A stretch of 64,000 nt of DNA, from NCBI GenBank assembly GCA_021234155.1, contig JAJEKV010000002.1, forward strand, positions 44,133,203 through 44,197,202. Reading direction: 5' to 3'. This stretch comes from Isoetes taiwanensis. Lineage: Eukaryota; Streptophyta; Lycopodiopsida; Isoetales; Isoetaceae. Shown piece after piece: positions 9,306 through 21,429 of the stretch. The position numbers and the translations under genes were made by a program. The notes under the pieces were generated by a model. It was not told the origin of the DNA, did no database searches, and saw only the letters and a list, made by a program, of their open reading frames with translations. Position 1 is the first letter of the stretch; each line of letters begins with the position of its first letter.

Positions 9306-9477
9306 ATATAAGGCCTTTTATTAGAGTTGCCTAGCTCTGTGTTACAAAATTGCAAAAGTTTTAGGCAGTTTAAGAAGATGCCTAGCTCCATTCACAATAA
9401 TCATTTGAGGCATTTTTTGGAGATGCCCAGCTCGCTTTTCTTAACAAAAAAGTAAATAACAAAAATAAAAAACAAAT

Positions 9478-9870
9478 TCAGCCCTCTACCTCCTCCTCCT
9501 CTTCTTCCTCTGAGCTTTCATCTGCCATATCTTCAAGGATGGCTTCTGCAACAACTTCATCATCGGAGGAGGAGAGGGCGTCCATTAAAATCTGCTTCTT
9601 CTCTTCCTCCAATTCTTCTCGCCACTCCTCATCTGCTTCCTCCATTTCTTCTGCTTTTTCAACCTCCTTCTCTAGCTCTTTATCTGAATCTGCTAGAGTA
9701 TGGGGGGAAGGGCTGCTAGAGCTGGTACTGAGATACTCCTTTCCCGGGCGAAGCTTGCCCTGAATAAACAAGTCCTCGCATTCATCCGGTCTGTGGTGCG
9801 GAAGGCAGCCACAGTGGCATCTGCGAGAGGGGGGAATGGATTTCTTGATCAATGGGATGGAGTGGGCGGG
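9478..9870 (-). CDS. Acidic C-terminal exon with Cys/His cluster
   Basis: After a possible acceptor CTCTCGCAG the reading is RCHCGCLPHHRPDECEDL, then FIQGKLRPGKEYL, a Ser-rich linker, a Glu/Lys helix (KELEKEVEKAEEMEEADEEW) and an acidic end closing in EEEEEEVEG. The C-x-C-x-C...H-H...C cluster could bind zinc. The upstream extension of the frame crosses a GGAA microsatellite and is unlikely to be coding. I do not recognise the family. The acidic tail would suit a chromatin or nuclear protein, but that is inference. Confidence 0.35.
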   Translation of the reverse strand, partial: PAHSIPLIKKSIPPSRRCHCGCLPHHRPDECEDLFIQGKLRPGKEYLSTSSSSPSPHTLADSDKELEKEVEKAEEMEEADEEWREELEEEKKQILMDALSSSDDEVVAEAILEDMADESSEEEEEEEVEG

Positions 9871-9897
9871 ATGGGCCGGGCAGCATGGCTCACCATG

Positions 9898-9936
9898 GTA
9901 AGGAAGGAAGGAAGGAAGGAAGAAAAAGGCGCTAGA
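9898..9936. repeat. (GGAA)n microsatellite
   Basis: GGAAGGAAGGAAGGAAGGAA-type run on the plus strand, followed by purine-rich DNA. Confidence 0.9.
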
Positions 9937-10085
9937 AGGAAGAAAGGATAGGCGGTTGAAGGAATGAAGGGTTTCATGCAAGATATAGTAGTTGCATGCA
10001 AGGTTTCGTATAGGCACGGTTGTAATTATGATTCCATCACATCATACGAATTAGCTATCATTACTTCTATTGAATTAATTATGCC

Positions 10086-10310
10086 CTAGGTTATCATTAA
10101 TTCTCTACAGAATTACCCACATGTCAGCTATACTTAAAACCTATGTTGTCATTAATTTTGTATAATTACCTAGACCTCAGCTATACTTACAACCAACTTT
10201 GGCCTATCCAGAATTACGACCTATACTTACCTCTTTATTACTACTAACATATACCCTATGTTATCATTAATTTTGCATAATTACCTACACCTAAGCTATA
10301 CTTACAACCT
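10086..10310. repeat. Three decayed copies of a ~57-bp AT-rich unit
   Basis: The unit has GTTATCATTAATTTTGCATA then ATTACCTACACC and AGCTATACTTACAACCTA. Copies begin near 10086, 10141 and 10255; the first two are adjacent. No gene is seen in 10020-10900. Confidence 0.7.
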
Positions 10311-10955
10311 ATTTTTGGCTGCACTTACAACATATATTTGCCCATTTAATGGTTTTTTTGTATTTTTTGAAGTTCCCTTTAATCTATTCTCATAATTACT
10401 TTGTCCTTTTTTCGAACTAATATTAAGACATTTAACTTTATATAGGTGAAGCGTGTGGATCCTAAAAAGGGTAAAAATGTAATACCTATCCCCCCCAACA
10501 TGTTTCAACATTGTTATCACATGTTCTTATCACATTGTTACCCCATTCCTAGGATGGGTCCTATGACCCAACCAAGTGGCGAAGTGAAGTGGTGTTCTCA
10601 TTGAGCTTTGTAAAAAATTGAGTACAATTGGATCCCTCACTAGGGATAGATAAATTTGGAAATATGAACTTTAAATGCTCCGAAACTAGACAATCATCAA
10701 GAGCATGATGATACTGAAGAATGCAACAAAAAAGATGGTTTTATCCGCCACTTGGTCGATGCAAAGGTGAGAAGACCCCGTGACTGCTCCTCATCGGGAA
10801 GAACCACGTCTTCTTAGGTTTTGAGGAAATCCGAGCAAATAGTTGAAGCACGACCCCACGCACTATGGCTACCACAAGACCTTAAACAATCCTGCAGAAT
10901 CAAGGCTGAAAGAAAAATAACCCGTCAATGAGTGAGATGCCATAGGCAAGAAGAT

Positions 10956-11415
10956 TCGGAGGCTCCAGGGCTACGCCGAGTAAGAAACAACAGCCGACCA
11001 ATCGGGAACCGTCCGCGGAATGACCATCGCGGGAAAAAACAACCGATTAGTGCTGCCTCGGAGGCTACAGCGCCACGCCGAGGAGAAAATGAAATAACAA
11101 GTACTCTCGGAGGCTACATCGCCACGCCGAGAAAGAATGATAAGTATGCCTCGGAGGCTACTATGCCACGCCGAGAGAACATGAAAAAGATGAATGCCTC
11201 GGAGGCTATAGCGCCACGCCGAGAGAAATAAAAATATAAGAAGATATGCACTTACAAGGAACATCGACAAGACAATATGGGGAGTGCCAGTGGCTGCAGA
11301 AGAGCGACCCGAGAAGTATTAAAGATGGTCAACCAAAGAAGAAGATGAAGGAAGCTAGATGAAAACCAAAGAAAACGCAAATAACTATTGTCTCAAAGGC
11401 GACAATGCCATGCCG
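10956..11415. repeat. Hairpin minisatellite, CTCGG...CCGAG units
   Basis: Near 10956, 11054, 11106, 11148 and 11196 the unit CTCGGAGGCTACAGCGCCAC then GCCGAG recurs, with a weaker copy near 11390. Each unit can pair CTCGG with CCGAG. Spacing is about 42-52 bp for the inner copies. The peptides in both directions (PRRGENE-like and its reverse) are products of the repeat. Confidence 0.8.
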
Positions 11416-11527
11416 GAAAAGAAATGAATAAGCAAATATGTAGGTCCCAAGACCGCATTAGTGAGTAAACAAAGATAAGTAAAATCCAACTATTCCGCCA
11501 GAGAATCAAGGGAGGGAGGGTGAGGGA

Positions 11528-11642
11528 AACTGGTAGGGCAGAGAAGAAGGAGAAACTAGCTCAAGAGAACGCCGATGAATGAAAATAGGAGAAGAGGCAG
11601 AATAAATAGAAGATGTGAGATGAGGCGTCCCCATCCAAGGAA
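11528..11642 (+). repeat. 113-bp direct repeat, left copy
   Basis: The stretch from ACTGGTAGGGCAGAGAAG to GGCGTCCCCATCCAAGGAA is repeated almost without change at 17373-17487, same orientation, 5.85 kb away. Identity falls off sharply on both sides. It could be an LTR remnant of a non-coding retroelement or the edge of a segmental duplication. Confidence 0.85.
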
Positions 11643-11646
11643 TGTC

Positions 11647-11672
11647 GGTTCTATTGCTATCGCAATAGAACC
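11647..11672. other. Perfect 11-bp hairpin just after the left direct repeat
   Basis: GGTTCTATTGC, loop TATC, then GCAATAGAACC. It is followed by a 35-bp segment (CCTAGGATGGGTCCTATGAC onward) that also occurs at about 10549-10580. The right 113-bp repeat has no such hairpin after it. Confidence 0.8.
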
Positions 11673-11679
11673 GTGGCAT

Positions 11680-14600
11680 TCCTAGGATGGGTCCTATGAC
11701 ACAACCAAGTGGCCGATAGAAGAGGAATCCACCCTAAGAGAATAATGCAAACTAGGTTGACCGGAGGAAAAAAGACGAAAAAGAAGTGAAGAAATGGAAG
11801 ATAGGATGGCTAAAAGACAAGATCGAAGTGGTAAATCGTGGAACAGATGATCTAATAGATATCAAAGGGGCAAAGAGGCAACAAGATAACAGAGCAACGA
11901 GACAACATGGACAGGAGGAGCAAGTAAGAAGTACTAGAGTATCGAAGGAAAAGGCTGGTTGAGAGCAACGAGCAACCAAGGCAACCAGAGTAAATGGAAT
12001 GAGAAGAAGAAACCAAGAAAAATAGAGAAAAACAGGGATAAAGAGACGTTAGAGACGAAGGAGCAATGAAGTAGAATGAGCAAGCAATGGAGTAAACAAG
12101 GCAGAAGGGGCAAGCAAGGACTTCCAGAGTACCGAAGAGAAGACCACTAGAGAGCGAAAGAACACAACTGAGTAAATCGGAGGAAAAGGAGACCAAGAAA
12201 AATGGAGCAAAAAAGGGAATAAATAGAAGGCTGAGTCAATGAAGCAACGGTAGAATGAGCAAGTAAAGACGGAATGCGAACAGTAGGATGTATAAAAATG
12301 AAAGATACAATGGCACTAGAAAAGGAGCATAAAAGTGAAGGACACAATAGGACAATGCAGCATGAAATGGGGAAAGGAACTTCTGGGAAACCCGGAGACA
12401 AAGCCACGATTATGACGACATCAACAAAGTAAAAATATCAAATGACTAATGTACCAGTAAACCACTACACTAACAAAAACTATAAAAACCGAACAAAGCT
12501 AAATAGAAAGGTAACAAGAAGTCAAAGAAATCAAAGAAGGAACGAAGGAGTAATAATGTCAACAAAGTTGAACGAAAAACAACAAGCCAAAGAATGAAGA
12601 AAACAATGTAAACACAACAAAATAGAGAAATGATATCAAAATGGAGCTACAGAGATAATGAGGAGCAAAAAGAAATCAACAAAAAATAGATTGAAAAATG
12701 TGGAATAAAGAATGGTTGAAACAAGTCCACAAGGATCACGGGAACAAAATGAAACAGAATGCACAGATGAGGCTAATGGGACATATGGAGCAAGCGGAAC
12801 AAATTGGAGAGAATAAAGGCTCAATGCGAAAAAACACGAAACATAAAAAATTGGACTAAAAAGGGGGCCAAAAAAAGACTGCCTGACAAAAGAAAAATGC
12901 CTAGAAATATATAAGCCTACTAACAAATCTGAATAAACGAAAATAAAGGCATAAAGTACTTGAGAAACTTGAAATCATGGAAAAAATTGAGCAAACTAGG
13001 CTAAAGAACAAAATGAGAAGAGAAGCAATGGTGAGTGGATGGACCAAATTGAAAAAATAAGTTTAAAGGAATAACTGGAATAAGGATATCAAGCAATGAA
13101 GCAGAGTAAATATAGAGCAAAAGGACAACTGTGATAAAACGGACTAAGCATGAGAAAGATTCGCAAAAGACATTAAGTGGAACCAATTAGAACAATGGCA
13201 CAAAAGGAGCTAAAGGGACCAACAACAGGCAAATAGCACCAAGAGATCAGTTGTCTATGTGAAGCCGAAGTTAATGTACTTCAAAAAACAAAAATAATGG
13301 GAATAAATGAGCAAACGAGGCTAAATAACAAATGAGACAGAAGAAGCAATGGCGAGCGGATAGACCAATAAAACGAAACCATCTCATCGAGTAGGAAACA
13401 ACGGAAAAAACAACATCAAGCAACAAAGTAAAGTAACCTAGAGCAACACACAACTGCCATACAAGAACAAAATATAGTAATAGAAACCGACATAGTAATC
13501 GAAAACATAGTAAGGAAAAACAACATAGGAATCGATAACAGAGTAATGGAAAACCGACATCAAGCAACAAGTTGGGTAACTTAGAGCAACAGACAACTGT
13601 CATACCAAGACAAAAACATAGTAATGGAATGCAAAAGATGTCGAGTGAAATAACTAGAACAAGGGTATAAACGGAGGTAGAGGACCAACCTAAGGCAATT
13701 GGCACAAAGGAATCATTGTTTATGTGAAGCAAAGTCCACCTGAAGCATATGACTGAATAAATGATTGTGGTCTCCATGTACGAAGGGGTCTTGCACAGAG
13801 AGAGACATCGGAGTAAGGACCAACCATTAAGAGGATCAGAAACAGAAGAGCAAAGGAATACAAATCCATCGATATCACAAAAGTTACTAGAGAAATTCAC
13901 GAACGTAAAACAGCGAAACATATGGAAACCTAGAAGCGTGAGACCATAGAAGAGCAACGACGGAATACAAATTCAACGATATCACAAAAGTTACTAGAGA
14001 AGTAGTTGAGGTAACTTCAGATGTACACATAGACGTAGGATGATAGAAACCACAAAGTCTACGAACAATATGCAGGATATCCCAAATATGCATCCAGTGA
14101 TCAAATTAAACAAATGAGCTATAAAGGATACCAACTAAAAAATGGATCTAATGCCCGCACATATCTAAAGAAGAAGAATACATCAGATGAAATCATATAG
14201 GCACACGTAAAAAGCCTAAGGACCACAAACAACCATGTAGTACAAGTGTTATCTACCAAATGCACCTGACCAAAAAATGCATCAAACATACTACGTAGAA
14301 TATCGAAGACCAAGGAAACTACATGAAAGAAACTACATTAATGTCTCCAGAATAGACGAGATGACAATATTTGATGTAAATAGCACCCATCCATCTACGA
14401 AGAACATCATATCCAAAATAGAGCAAAAAATGATGGCACAGCGAACCAAACCCCAGATAGATTTCGGATATATATGATGAAAGAGATACTGTACTGACAA
14501 ATAAACACGTTCCTTTGAAAGCAACCATAAATGATAACAATATATGGAGATCTAGCACGTGATTGCGAGAACGACTAATAATAAGAATAAACCGAACCTG

Positions 14601-17250
14601 TAGTCGCAAATTATCCAAAGATCATAAAGTACCGTCTGCTTGATGGAGGAATCGTATGACCCATGAGGCGGCCTTGAGCCGATATCAAAAAGGCAAAACG
14701 AAAAAGCAAATGTTCCATGCGTGACAAATAGGAGAAAATGTCCACAGGGCAATAAACTCAAACTTGCAACTAGACCATATCCAGGAATGAAAGATGACAT
14801 ATGTTCAGTGGGGAACTCGAATCTGAAGGAAAATGAACAGTTGCAGAAGCTACAAACCGCGGGGCCTATTTACCGCAGGAGCAATGGCACTTGCTAGTGT
14901 ATATCAGCCAACATAGGGTCACATGATCAGTAGGAGTAAAGGAGTAATAGCCCATGGAACCAATACGACAAAAATGAAATTAAGGGGACAAATTGCAAGG
15001 AATAGACGCGACAGAAACCAATAGAACTAAAGAAGCAAAACTAACAAATGGACGAAACAAAATTATGGTGAAAATAGCGAGCTATACGACACCAATGGAA
15101 CAAACCGCGTGCAAAGGAGGCCATAAGGAATAGAATAGAATAGAACCACTAAGTGAATCTTCAAACTTGAATGCAAATTGGACATGGCGATGTCATACAC
15201 ATGCTAAACTAGAGCATAATCTCTATGTTCGATACAATTTCTAATGGAACTGATCACAAACAAGTTGGAAAACATGCAAGTTCAAACCAACAAATAACAT
15301 GCAAGCCCCAAGGAATGTTCCAAAAAAGTCGAATTTTCCAAGCAAAAAATACTCCTACACTCATGAGAAACTGATCGTATTATAGAGACAAAAGCAAAGA
15401 TCGAATTCAAATTATAGAAATCAAAACTTGAAGTTGTCATAGAGAAACCAATGTGTAAGCAAAACAAACCATCAAGCATCTCGGAGACTGGAGGGGCGAG
15501 TGCAAGCCTCTGTTAGAATTCCAAATTAGCCAACGAGGATCCGCAACAGCCACCGAAATAGAAGCCAGAAGCGTGGAGGGCCGAGGCTAAGAACCGAATT
15601 TGGATCTAACCCTTCAGTACCTGCACCATCAAGCTGGAAAACCAACAACTTCGCCAATGGGGCCAATCATGGCAAAATTCAAAATTTCTCAAACAACACT
15701 GCGTTAGTGAGCTCTTATGAAATCAATAGGAACATGGTCCCAACACATGTAGAAATAAATGTAGCATGAGTATGAATAAAACAGAAATGTGAAAATACCC
15801 TAGGGCCATACCTTGTGAAACTACCCTGGAACTCTGGTCTTACTTGAATGTGAAAACTCCTCACAACAACTATTCAACAATGCACTCATCGACTGGTGTA
15901 GATACGGGCAAAGGTGGCGAGAAAAACATACCCTCCTTGGCGCAAAGCAGATGATCCGGAGCCCAAAAAATTGATGTCTACTAAGGCAAGCTAGATGACG
16001 TAACAAAAAGAGATCAACCATTAGAATTAGCAAAAACAAAATTAGGGGAAAGCGGGACCCAGTATTCCCCAGCCCGGGGGGCAAGGGAAACCAAAACCGG
16101 GTAACCCTCTCCCAAAGAACCTGCGAGCTACGCTACAGAGGTGGAGTCGGTTTCGGTTTTGCAGCTTAGATTAGAAAGGAACAACCTCGTGGCTAGGTTG
16201 CAACAGAAGATAAAAGGCGGCAGAAGATAAAAGGCGGCAGCGATGGAATGCAGAAGATAAAAAGGGGGCCAGCGATGGACTGCAGAAGGAGAGGCTAGAA
16301 ACAGCGGAATCGGTCCATCAAACTCCATCGATCTCTTATGAAGCTATTTAGACAATATATGATTTCCAAGTCTACATCTTAATTATTCTAAACAATAAAA
16401 GGATCCAGAAGCTTAGAAAACAAAAGAATCAGTAACAATATCTGAATAAGAAAGTAACAGAGAAAAGCACGGATCTGACAGTACTTGCAATCAATCAGCT
16501 ATGACAAAGACTTCGCAAATGGCTCTGATCACAGAAATTCATCTATTCATTCATACTGCGGATCTCCTTTGAATGCAGCGAAGACCATCGAGAGTTCTAT
16601 AGGATGAATCTCTCAACCGATTAACCCCAAAAACGCGAATCAAAATAGCACAAAATCGGCGAAAAAGGCAAAGCGGCAAAAGAATCCTTGGCCTCTGCCG
16701 GCTAGAAACTAACCAAAAAGGGGCCCTAAACAACTCAGGTCTGCACAAGTCGATGTATTGAAGGATGTCCAAGCAGGAGATGACAAAGGCGGTGAAGCAG
16801 CCATAGTAGCCAAACAAAGCAAGAAATCACAGAGGCGATGAACTAGCCCCGAAATTCGAGACTAAGGAACTTGCAGCCAAATCATATACAGATCTCAAAT
16901 TTGAACAAATCAAAGACCCAAACAATCTAAACAATGGAAAGCACGAAACCACAAGCTAGATCCTCATTCATGTATTGGCACAAATTTAGACGAAAACCGA
17001 GATGCCACTAAAATAAAATCTACGAGGGAACAAGAAACCACGGACCTGTGTGTTTGAATCATGCAGCTTGCCGAAAAGAAGATTCTGGAATAAAGATACT
17101 ATTATCCTCCTTGTGCCGCTGCAAACCACTGAATCTGGCCGTGACAATCTATATCCGCTTGAATCTGAACAGGACCGTCCCTGGATCCTGCCACCCATCC
17201 TGTTGCTAGATGCAGCCGCGCTTCCAAAGAGGCGATGCCAACAGGAAAAT
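11680..17250. repeat. 5.5-kb A-rich block of decayed tandem duplications, no gene seen
   Basis: The plus strand is rich in A and AAG/GAA/CAA words. Many short imperfect tandem duplications are visible: ACCAAGAAAAATAGAG near 12009 and 12188, AGCAACAAAGT-type repeats at 13400-13620, TATCACAAAAGTTACTAGAG at 13880 and 13980, and GAAGATAAAAGGCGGCAG at 16205-16260. The frames are short, mostly on the minus strand, and rich in F/S/L, as expected from A-rich complementary DNA. A weak primer-binding-site-like ATGGCTCTGATCACAG occurs near 16517 (minus). The block may be a non-coding LTR-element derivative, but this is not shown. Confidence 0.45.
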
Positions 17251-17372
17251 CTAAGTCTGAGTGGTAGATCATCGGTACAAACTAACATGTAGATGATTGA
17301 TACAACTGGTAGGAAAAACTAAGTCCTAGTGGTAGATCATCGATACAAACTAACAGGCAGATGATTGACACA
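17245..17372. repeat. 68-bp tandem repeat, two units
   Basis: Units contain CTAAGTCYKAGTGGTAGATC then ATCGRTACAAACTAACA and AGATGATTGAYAC. They abut the right copy of the 113-bp direct repeat. Confidence 0.8.
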
Positions 17373-17487
17373 ACTGGTAGGGCAGAGAAGAAGGAGAAAC
17401 TAGCTCAAGAGAACGCCGATGAATGAAAATAGGAGAAGAGGCAGAATAAATAGAAGATGTGAGATGAGGCGTCCCCATCCAAGGAAC
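17373..17487 (+). repeat. 113-bp direct repeat, right copy
   Basis: Nearly identical to 11528-11642. The DUF7869 gene begins about 20 bp downstream. Confidence 0.85.
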
Positions 17488-18135
17488 ATTGTTCTTGTAG
17501 GTCAATGGTGTGGACCACCCAAAGGGTGTTGAGGCTGAGACTACTAAGCAAATTATCCTCTACAGTAGGTTGGATTGGAAGAATAAGAAGGTGAAAGTGA
17601 AGCACCAATGCAATAAGGAGCTAGTAGGTGAAGGAACTATCATATTAGCTGATCCTATCCAATCTGTCAATGATGAAAGGTTAGGAGAGGATAAAGTGGG
17701 TGTGGCCATAACAAGTTTAGAAGAAAAATGGAGGAAAAAGGGTCAAATCACCAGGATTGCACTGCTTGTATTAAACAATTGGAGGTTCCATGCATCATGC
17801 CATGGCCTATAGCCTGCATTGAGTTTATAGGAGAATTCCTTTTACCAGAGCCAGAGGTTGTGGATGACACTGATTTTCTTAATGCACCTCCAATAGCTGC
17901 CAGGACCACATTTTCGGAGAAGAGGGCACACTCAGTGGTGAAACATTATCCTAGCAAGAGGTCCAAGTCAAGTAGTGATTGTTCACGTGAAGCTCTGACT
18001 AAGGTAAGGGGAATGGAATGTTGTTGGGCTAATTGTGTTCAGAAATTTGAAATTGATGAATTGGTGGAAGCAAGAGCCACCTTCCAAGAGTATACTTGTG
18101 ATGAGAGGAGGACTTACATGCATAGAAAAAATTAG

Positions 18136-19130
18136 TGGCTATTAATAGCCAAATGGCGATTTTGGTTTAGACAATTTTTGCGGCGAATTTTATGAAGGGA
18201 GATTTCTTTTAAAAAAATAAAAAATAGCCATAGTTAAAAAAGGTACTCCATTATTTTTTTAGGATTAGCCAAACTATTTTTTCCCTTTTCTTTAAAGAGA
18301 AAGGGATTAGCCTTTCTTTATATTACAATATTTATATATTAAATCATTAATAGCCAAACAAAAATGAATTCTTATTATAGACTTTTACAAATCCCCACAT
18401 ACCATCATCAGTGATAGTAATTTTTCAAACTACGAGTTTCTATTACATATACCACACATGCATCTTCAAAAAAAAAATTGTAAGAGATGGTCAATATCTC
18501 TAGATGCCTGAGTTGGTTGCATAACATCTTCCTTCAAGGGTTAGAGATAAGTGCAATTTGATCACTATATCTAGAAGGTGTCATTGCATTGAATGTAGTC
18601 TAGACTATGGATGTTATAAGCTATGTTGTGAGCTTCTGTTAAAAGTTTTTTAATATTACTATATGTTCTTTAATTGTTGATTATTATTTGTAATTGTAGT
18701 ACAATATATTTAAAGCTACAGAATTTAATTTACATTTTTTGCTTTTTCTAGTTAGAAAAAATAGCCAAATGAAAGTTTACAGTATATAATTCAAAAGTTT
18801 CGCCAAGTCTAAATACATATAAATGTAAAAATAATAATAATAATAACTTTAGCCAAATGTATATCATAAAATACTGTAAAATTTTGAAAAATAGCCAAAC
18901 TATTTTTTATGAAAAAATATATAGTATGCTTAATTTTTTCCCTTCCATGTACTCCATTCATGAGCTTGCACTTCAAGATGAAAAATTTCCAAAGAAAAAA
19001 AAATAACCACTGCTAGGGACATGGATATGTAAAGTTGCATGGATAAATATTCATGGCATTCCAATTTCATCTTGGCAAAATTGGCAAGCAAGTCATGCAA
19101 AGGGGAGTAAAATTGCATTACATGGAAATA
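18136..19130. other. AT-rich intron or insertion in the DUF7869 gene
   Basis: The stretch is about 75% A+T by eye and repeats ATAGCCAAACTATTTTTT-like words near 18260 and 18893, with further AGCCAAA words between. No coding signal is seen. The recurring word near both ends hints at an inserted element rather than a simple intron. Confidence 0.4.
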
Positions 19131-19648
19131 ATGGCATGTTGAGGCCAACTTCTAGGATCCTGGCTGCTAGGGAGGTTTTCGAAAAATATGTTGAATTCAA
19201 TGCTGAGAATATGCCACATAAAAGTAGGAAAGATCAACAGGGAAAAATAGTTGTCGAGAAGAGATTGCCATCCTATTGTACAGAAGAGCATATTGGAGGA
19301 AGTGAATGCTTTGCTTTGAGAACTACAGGTACCTGCAATATCTCAACCCAGCTTCAGTAGACTATGGAGCAAGCACTTCAAGCATGTCACTATAGACACT
19401 TCGAACAACTTTGCAAAGTGCAACTTGTGTGCTAAGTTGAAAGAGATTCTGGATAAGATCACAAGCAACCAAGACAAAGGGCTAAGATAAGGGAGCAAAT
19501 GAAAGATCACATGACAGACCAACTATCATGTAGATCCACTTATTGGATGTGGAGAACATTATCATGTTTGGAGCCCAATAACTATGTTTGTATTATACAT
19601 GACAAGATGGATCAATCGAAGACTTGTTTGCCACAGTATAGTTACATA

Positions 19649-19844
19649 CACTACTACAAAAATAGGTAGAAATGGCACAAAAGTGACATTTATCCTCCGC
19701 CTTTTTACCAGGCATAAACGTCACTTTTGTGCCATTTATGACGTTTGTGCTCCCCAAATGGCACAAAAGTGACGTTTATGCCCAGTAAAAAGGCGTAGGA
19801 TAAATGTCACTTTTGTGCCATTTCTACCTATTTTTGTAGTAGTG
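19649..19844. mobile_element. CACTA-type palindromic MITE, TSD ATA
   Basis: The element starts CACTACTACAAAAATAGG and ends with the exact inverse, and nearly the whole 196 bp folds back on itself (repeated ATGGCACAAAAGTGAC words). CACTA ends with a 3-bp duplication (ATA at 19646-19648 and 19845-19847) are the mark of the En/Spm superfamily. It interrupts a DUF7869 exon: removing it and one ATA restores the frame from CLPQYSYI to PKQINRAY. Confidence 0.9.
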
Positions 19845-21429
19845 ATACCCAAGCAAATCAATAGAGCTTATCCTTTGCAAGTCTCTCTGACAGGTGCAAT
19901 AGTGCATGGCTCGGTGCCAATTTATTATGGCCATTTTAGTTTGCAATTGTGGAGTGATGGTCCTGATTTTCATATTGGAAGTGTGATGAGGTGCTTGAGG
20001 AACTATGAGAGTGGTTATTCTGGTGACCTCCACAACCGTGGAGGTGGTAGCCAACCACTCTTCAGTGCATTGTTGGATAGAAAGCCTAATAATTTAGAGA
20101 AGTTTACGAAGGCAAGGTTTAGGAAGTTAGGTGCTTCTGAACATGTTGGAGCCTCAAGTTCATGTCCCCAACTTCGAGATCTACCGCCAAAGTTCCTCCT
20201 CCAACTTGACAATTGTGCTGGACAGAATAAAAACAGGTATATGTTCTCATTCCTATCTTATTTAACAGCTATGGGTGTCTTTGAAAGAGTGAATTTAGGG
20301 TTCTTAATGCCTGGACATACTCATGAGGATGTGGATGCATTGTTTCGGAAGTATAGTGCGCAGTTGAAATCTCAAACTGTGACCAATCTTCCTAGACTAA
20401 TGGAAGTTCTTAGTGAATGCATTTCACCTTCTCCTATAGGGTTGATCATACAAGAGATGCATGATTGGAAGAATTTTATCGAAGGTTATGGTCTTGATAT
20501 GGAAGGTCAATCTAGACCTCTTTAGTACACTTTCTGGGTCATGGGAAATAAGCCAATAATGCAATGGAAGATGAGACCTTCAGATGATAAATGGAGGCCA
20601 GATGAGGGAGTAACTATATGGCACGAAGATGAAAATGGTAAACCTAAGATTCCAAGGGGTCAACCAAAAGCTCTTAAGCCTTTTGCAGAGGCGGATTCAT
20701 TGCAAAGCACATTAGACGGCATTTCTGAATACATCAAGCATTGGAAAAATAACCCCGATGATACCAACCTTCCATTGATAGATTATTGGACATAGGTACA
20801 TGGATTATTGGGACAAGTAGACACATCCTCTAATGAACTGAAAGATGGATGGCTACCTAAGACTAGGTGGAGGGACTTGATAACACCTGAGGAAATTGAT
20901 GATGTGGTTAGTAGTATTCGCAAGTCGATGGCTCCTCCAGCTGCTGAAAAACACTATGTTGGTCCTAGGAAAGGAAGGCCTAAATATCTCGGCTTGGAGG
21001 ATTATGATCCCAAAGATGACTTGGTTTGCCATCAATTTGCACTTATAGTACCAGAGCGCAAAGAGATACCCTGTGTGGATGGGTTACACCATCTCAGAGG
21101 TTTACAAAGAAGTAGGTGACCGCAATGTGAACAAAGTTCATGTGGAGTGGTGGTGTCCAGTGCACCAGTTAAATGCAGTGGCAGAGGAAGAAAGGTATAG
21201 AGACTGTTGGACAAAGAGATGGAAGAGAAACCCTATTGAAGGGGATGATTGGGTTGAGTTAGATACTATTTTGTTTTCATGGACCCCAAAGGTCATCCCA
21301 GGCAAGACTGCTAGGGTTACAATACCTGTGGAAGTGAGGAAGAAAGCTATGATATCTCTAGGGGTCACTTTACACATTCCACTCAGTTATGCATCTAACA
21401 AATCCATGTTTTTTTAGAAATGTTCTATT

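Larger units (their letters stand above)
17510..21417 (+). pseudogene. Broken DUF7869 gene, probable RNase H-fold (DDE-type) transposase-like protein
   Basis: Coding pieces run in order: 17510-18132 (ending in CCWANCVQKFEIDELVEARA and a DERRTYM motif, the Cys-rich N-terminal part), 19136-19330, 19340-19645 (LWSKHFKHVTIDTS, a Cys pair in KCNLCAKLKE, CIIHDKMDQSKTCLP), 19848-20520 and 20541-21417. The central part LQLDNCAGQNKNRYMFSFL and LGFLMPGHTHEDVDALF is the DUF7869 signature. The acidic residues in HDKMDQ, LQLDN and HEDVD have the order of a DDE/RNase H active site; that link is my inference. The copy is broken by stops and frame changes, by 1 kb of AT-rich DNA (18136-19130, intron or insertion) and by a MITE at 19649. 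It may be a DNA transposon or a host gene descended from one. Confidence 0.65.

Noticed and set aside
9478-10017. Full 179-codon minus frame as one gene
   Set aside because: The first 50 codons cross a GGAA microsatellite; only the part from about 9870 looks coding.
10932-11270. Frames on both strands with PRRGENE-like or SAWRYSLRG-like repeats
   Set aside because: Both strands are open over the hairpin minisatellite, which explains the repeated peptides.
11647-11684. Helitron 3' end (hairpin followed by CCTAG)
   Set aside because: The following base is G, not T, and the 35 bp beginning at CCTAG also occur intact at 10549 with the same left context, so this is not a terminus.
11752-14800. 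Chain of minus-strand frames rich in F, L, S, C
   Set aside because: The plus strand is A/G-rich with decayed tandem repeats, which opens minus frames by composition; no motif or splice logic supports them.
16515-16532. Primer-binding site of an LTR element (minus)
   Set aside because: ATGGCTCTGATCACAG is close to the initiator-Met type, but no LTR edge or coding part is next to it; kept only as a hint.
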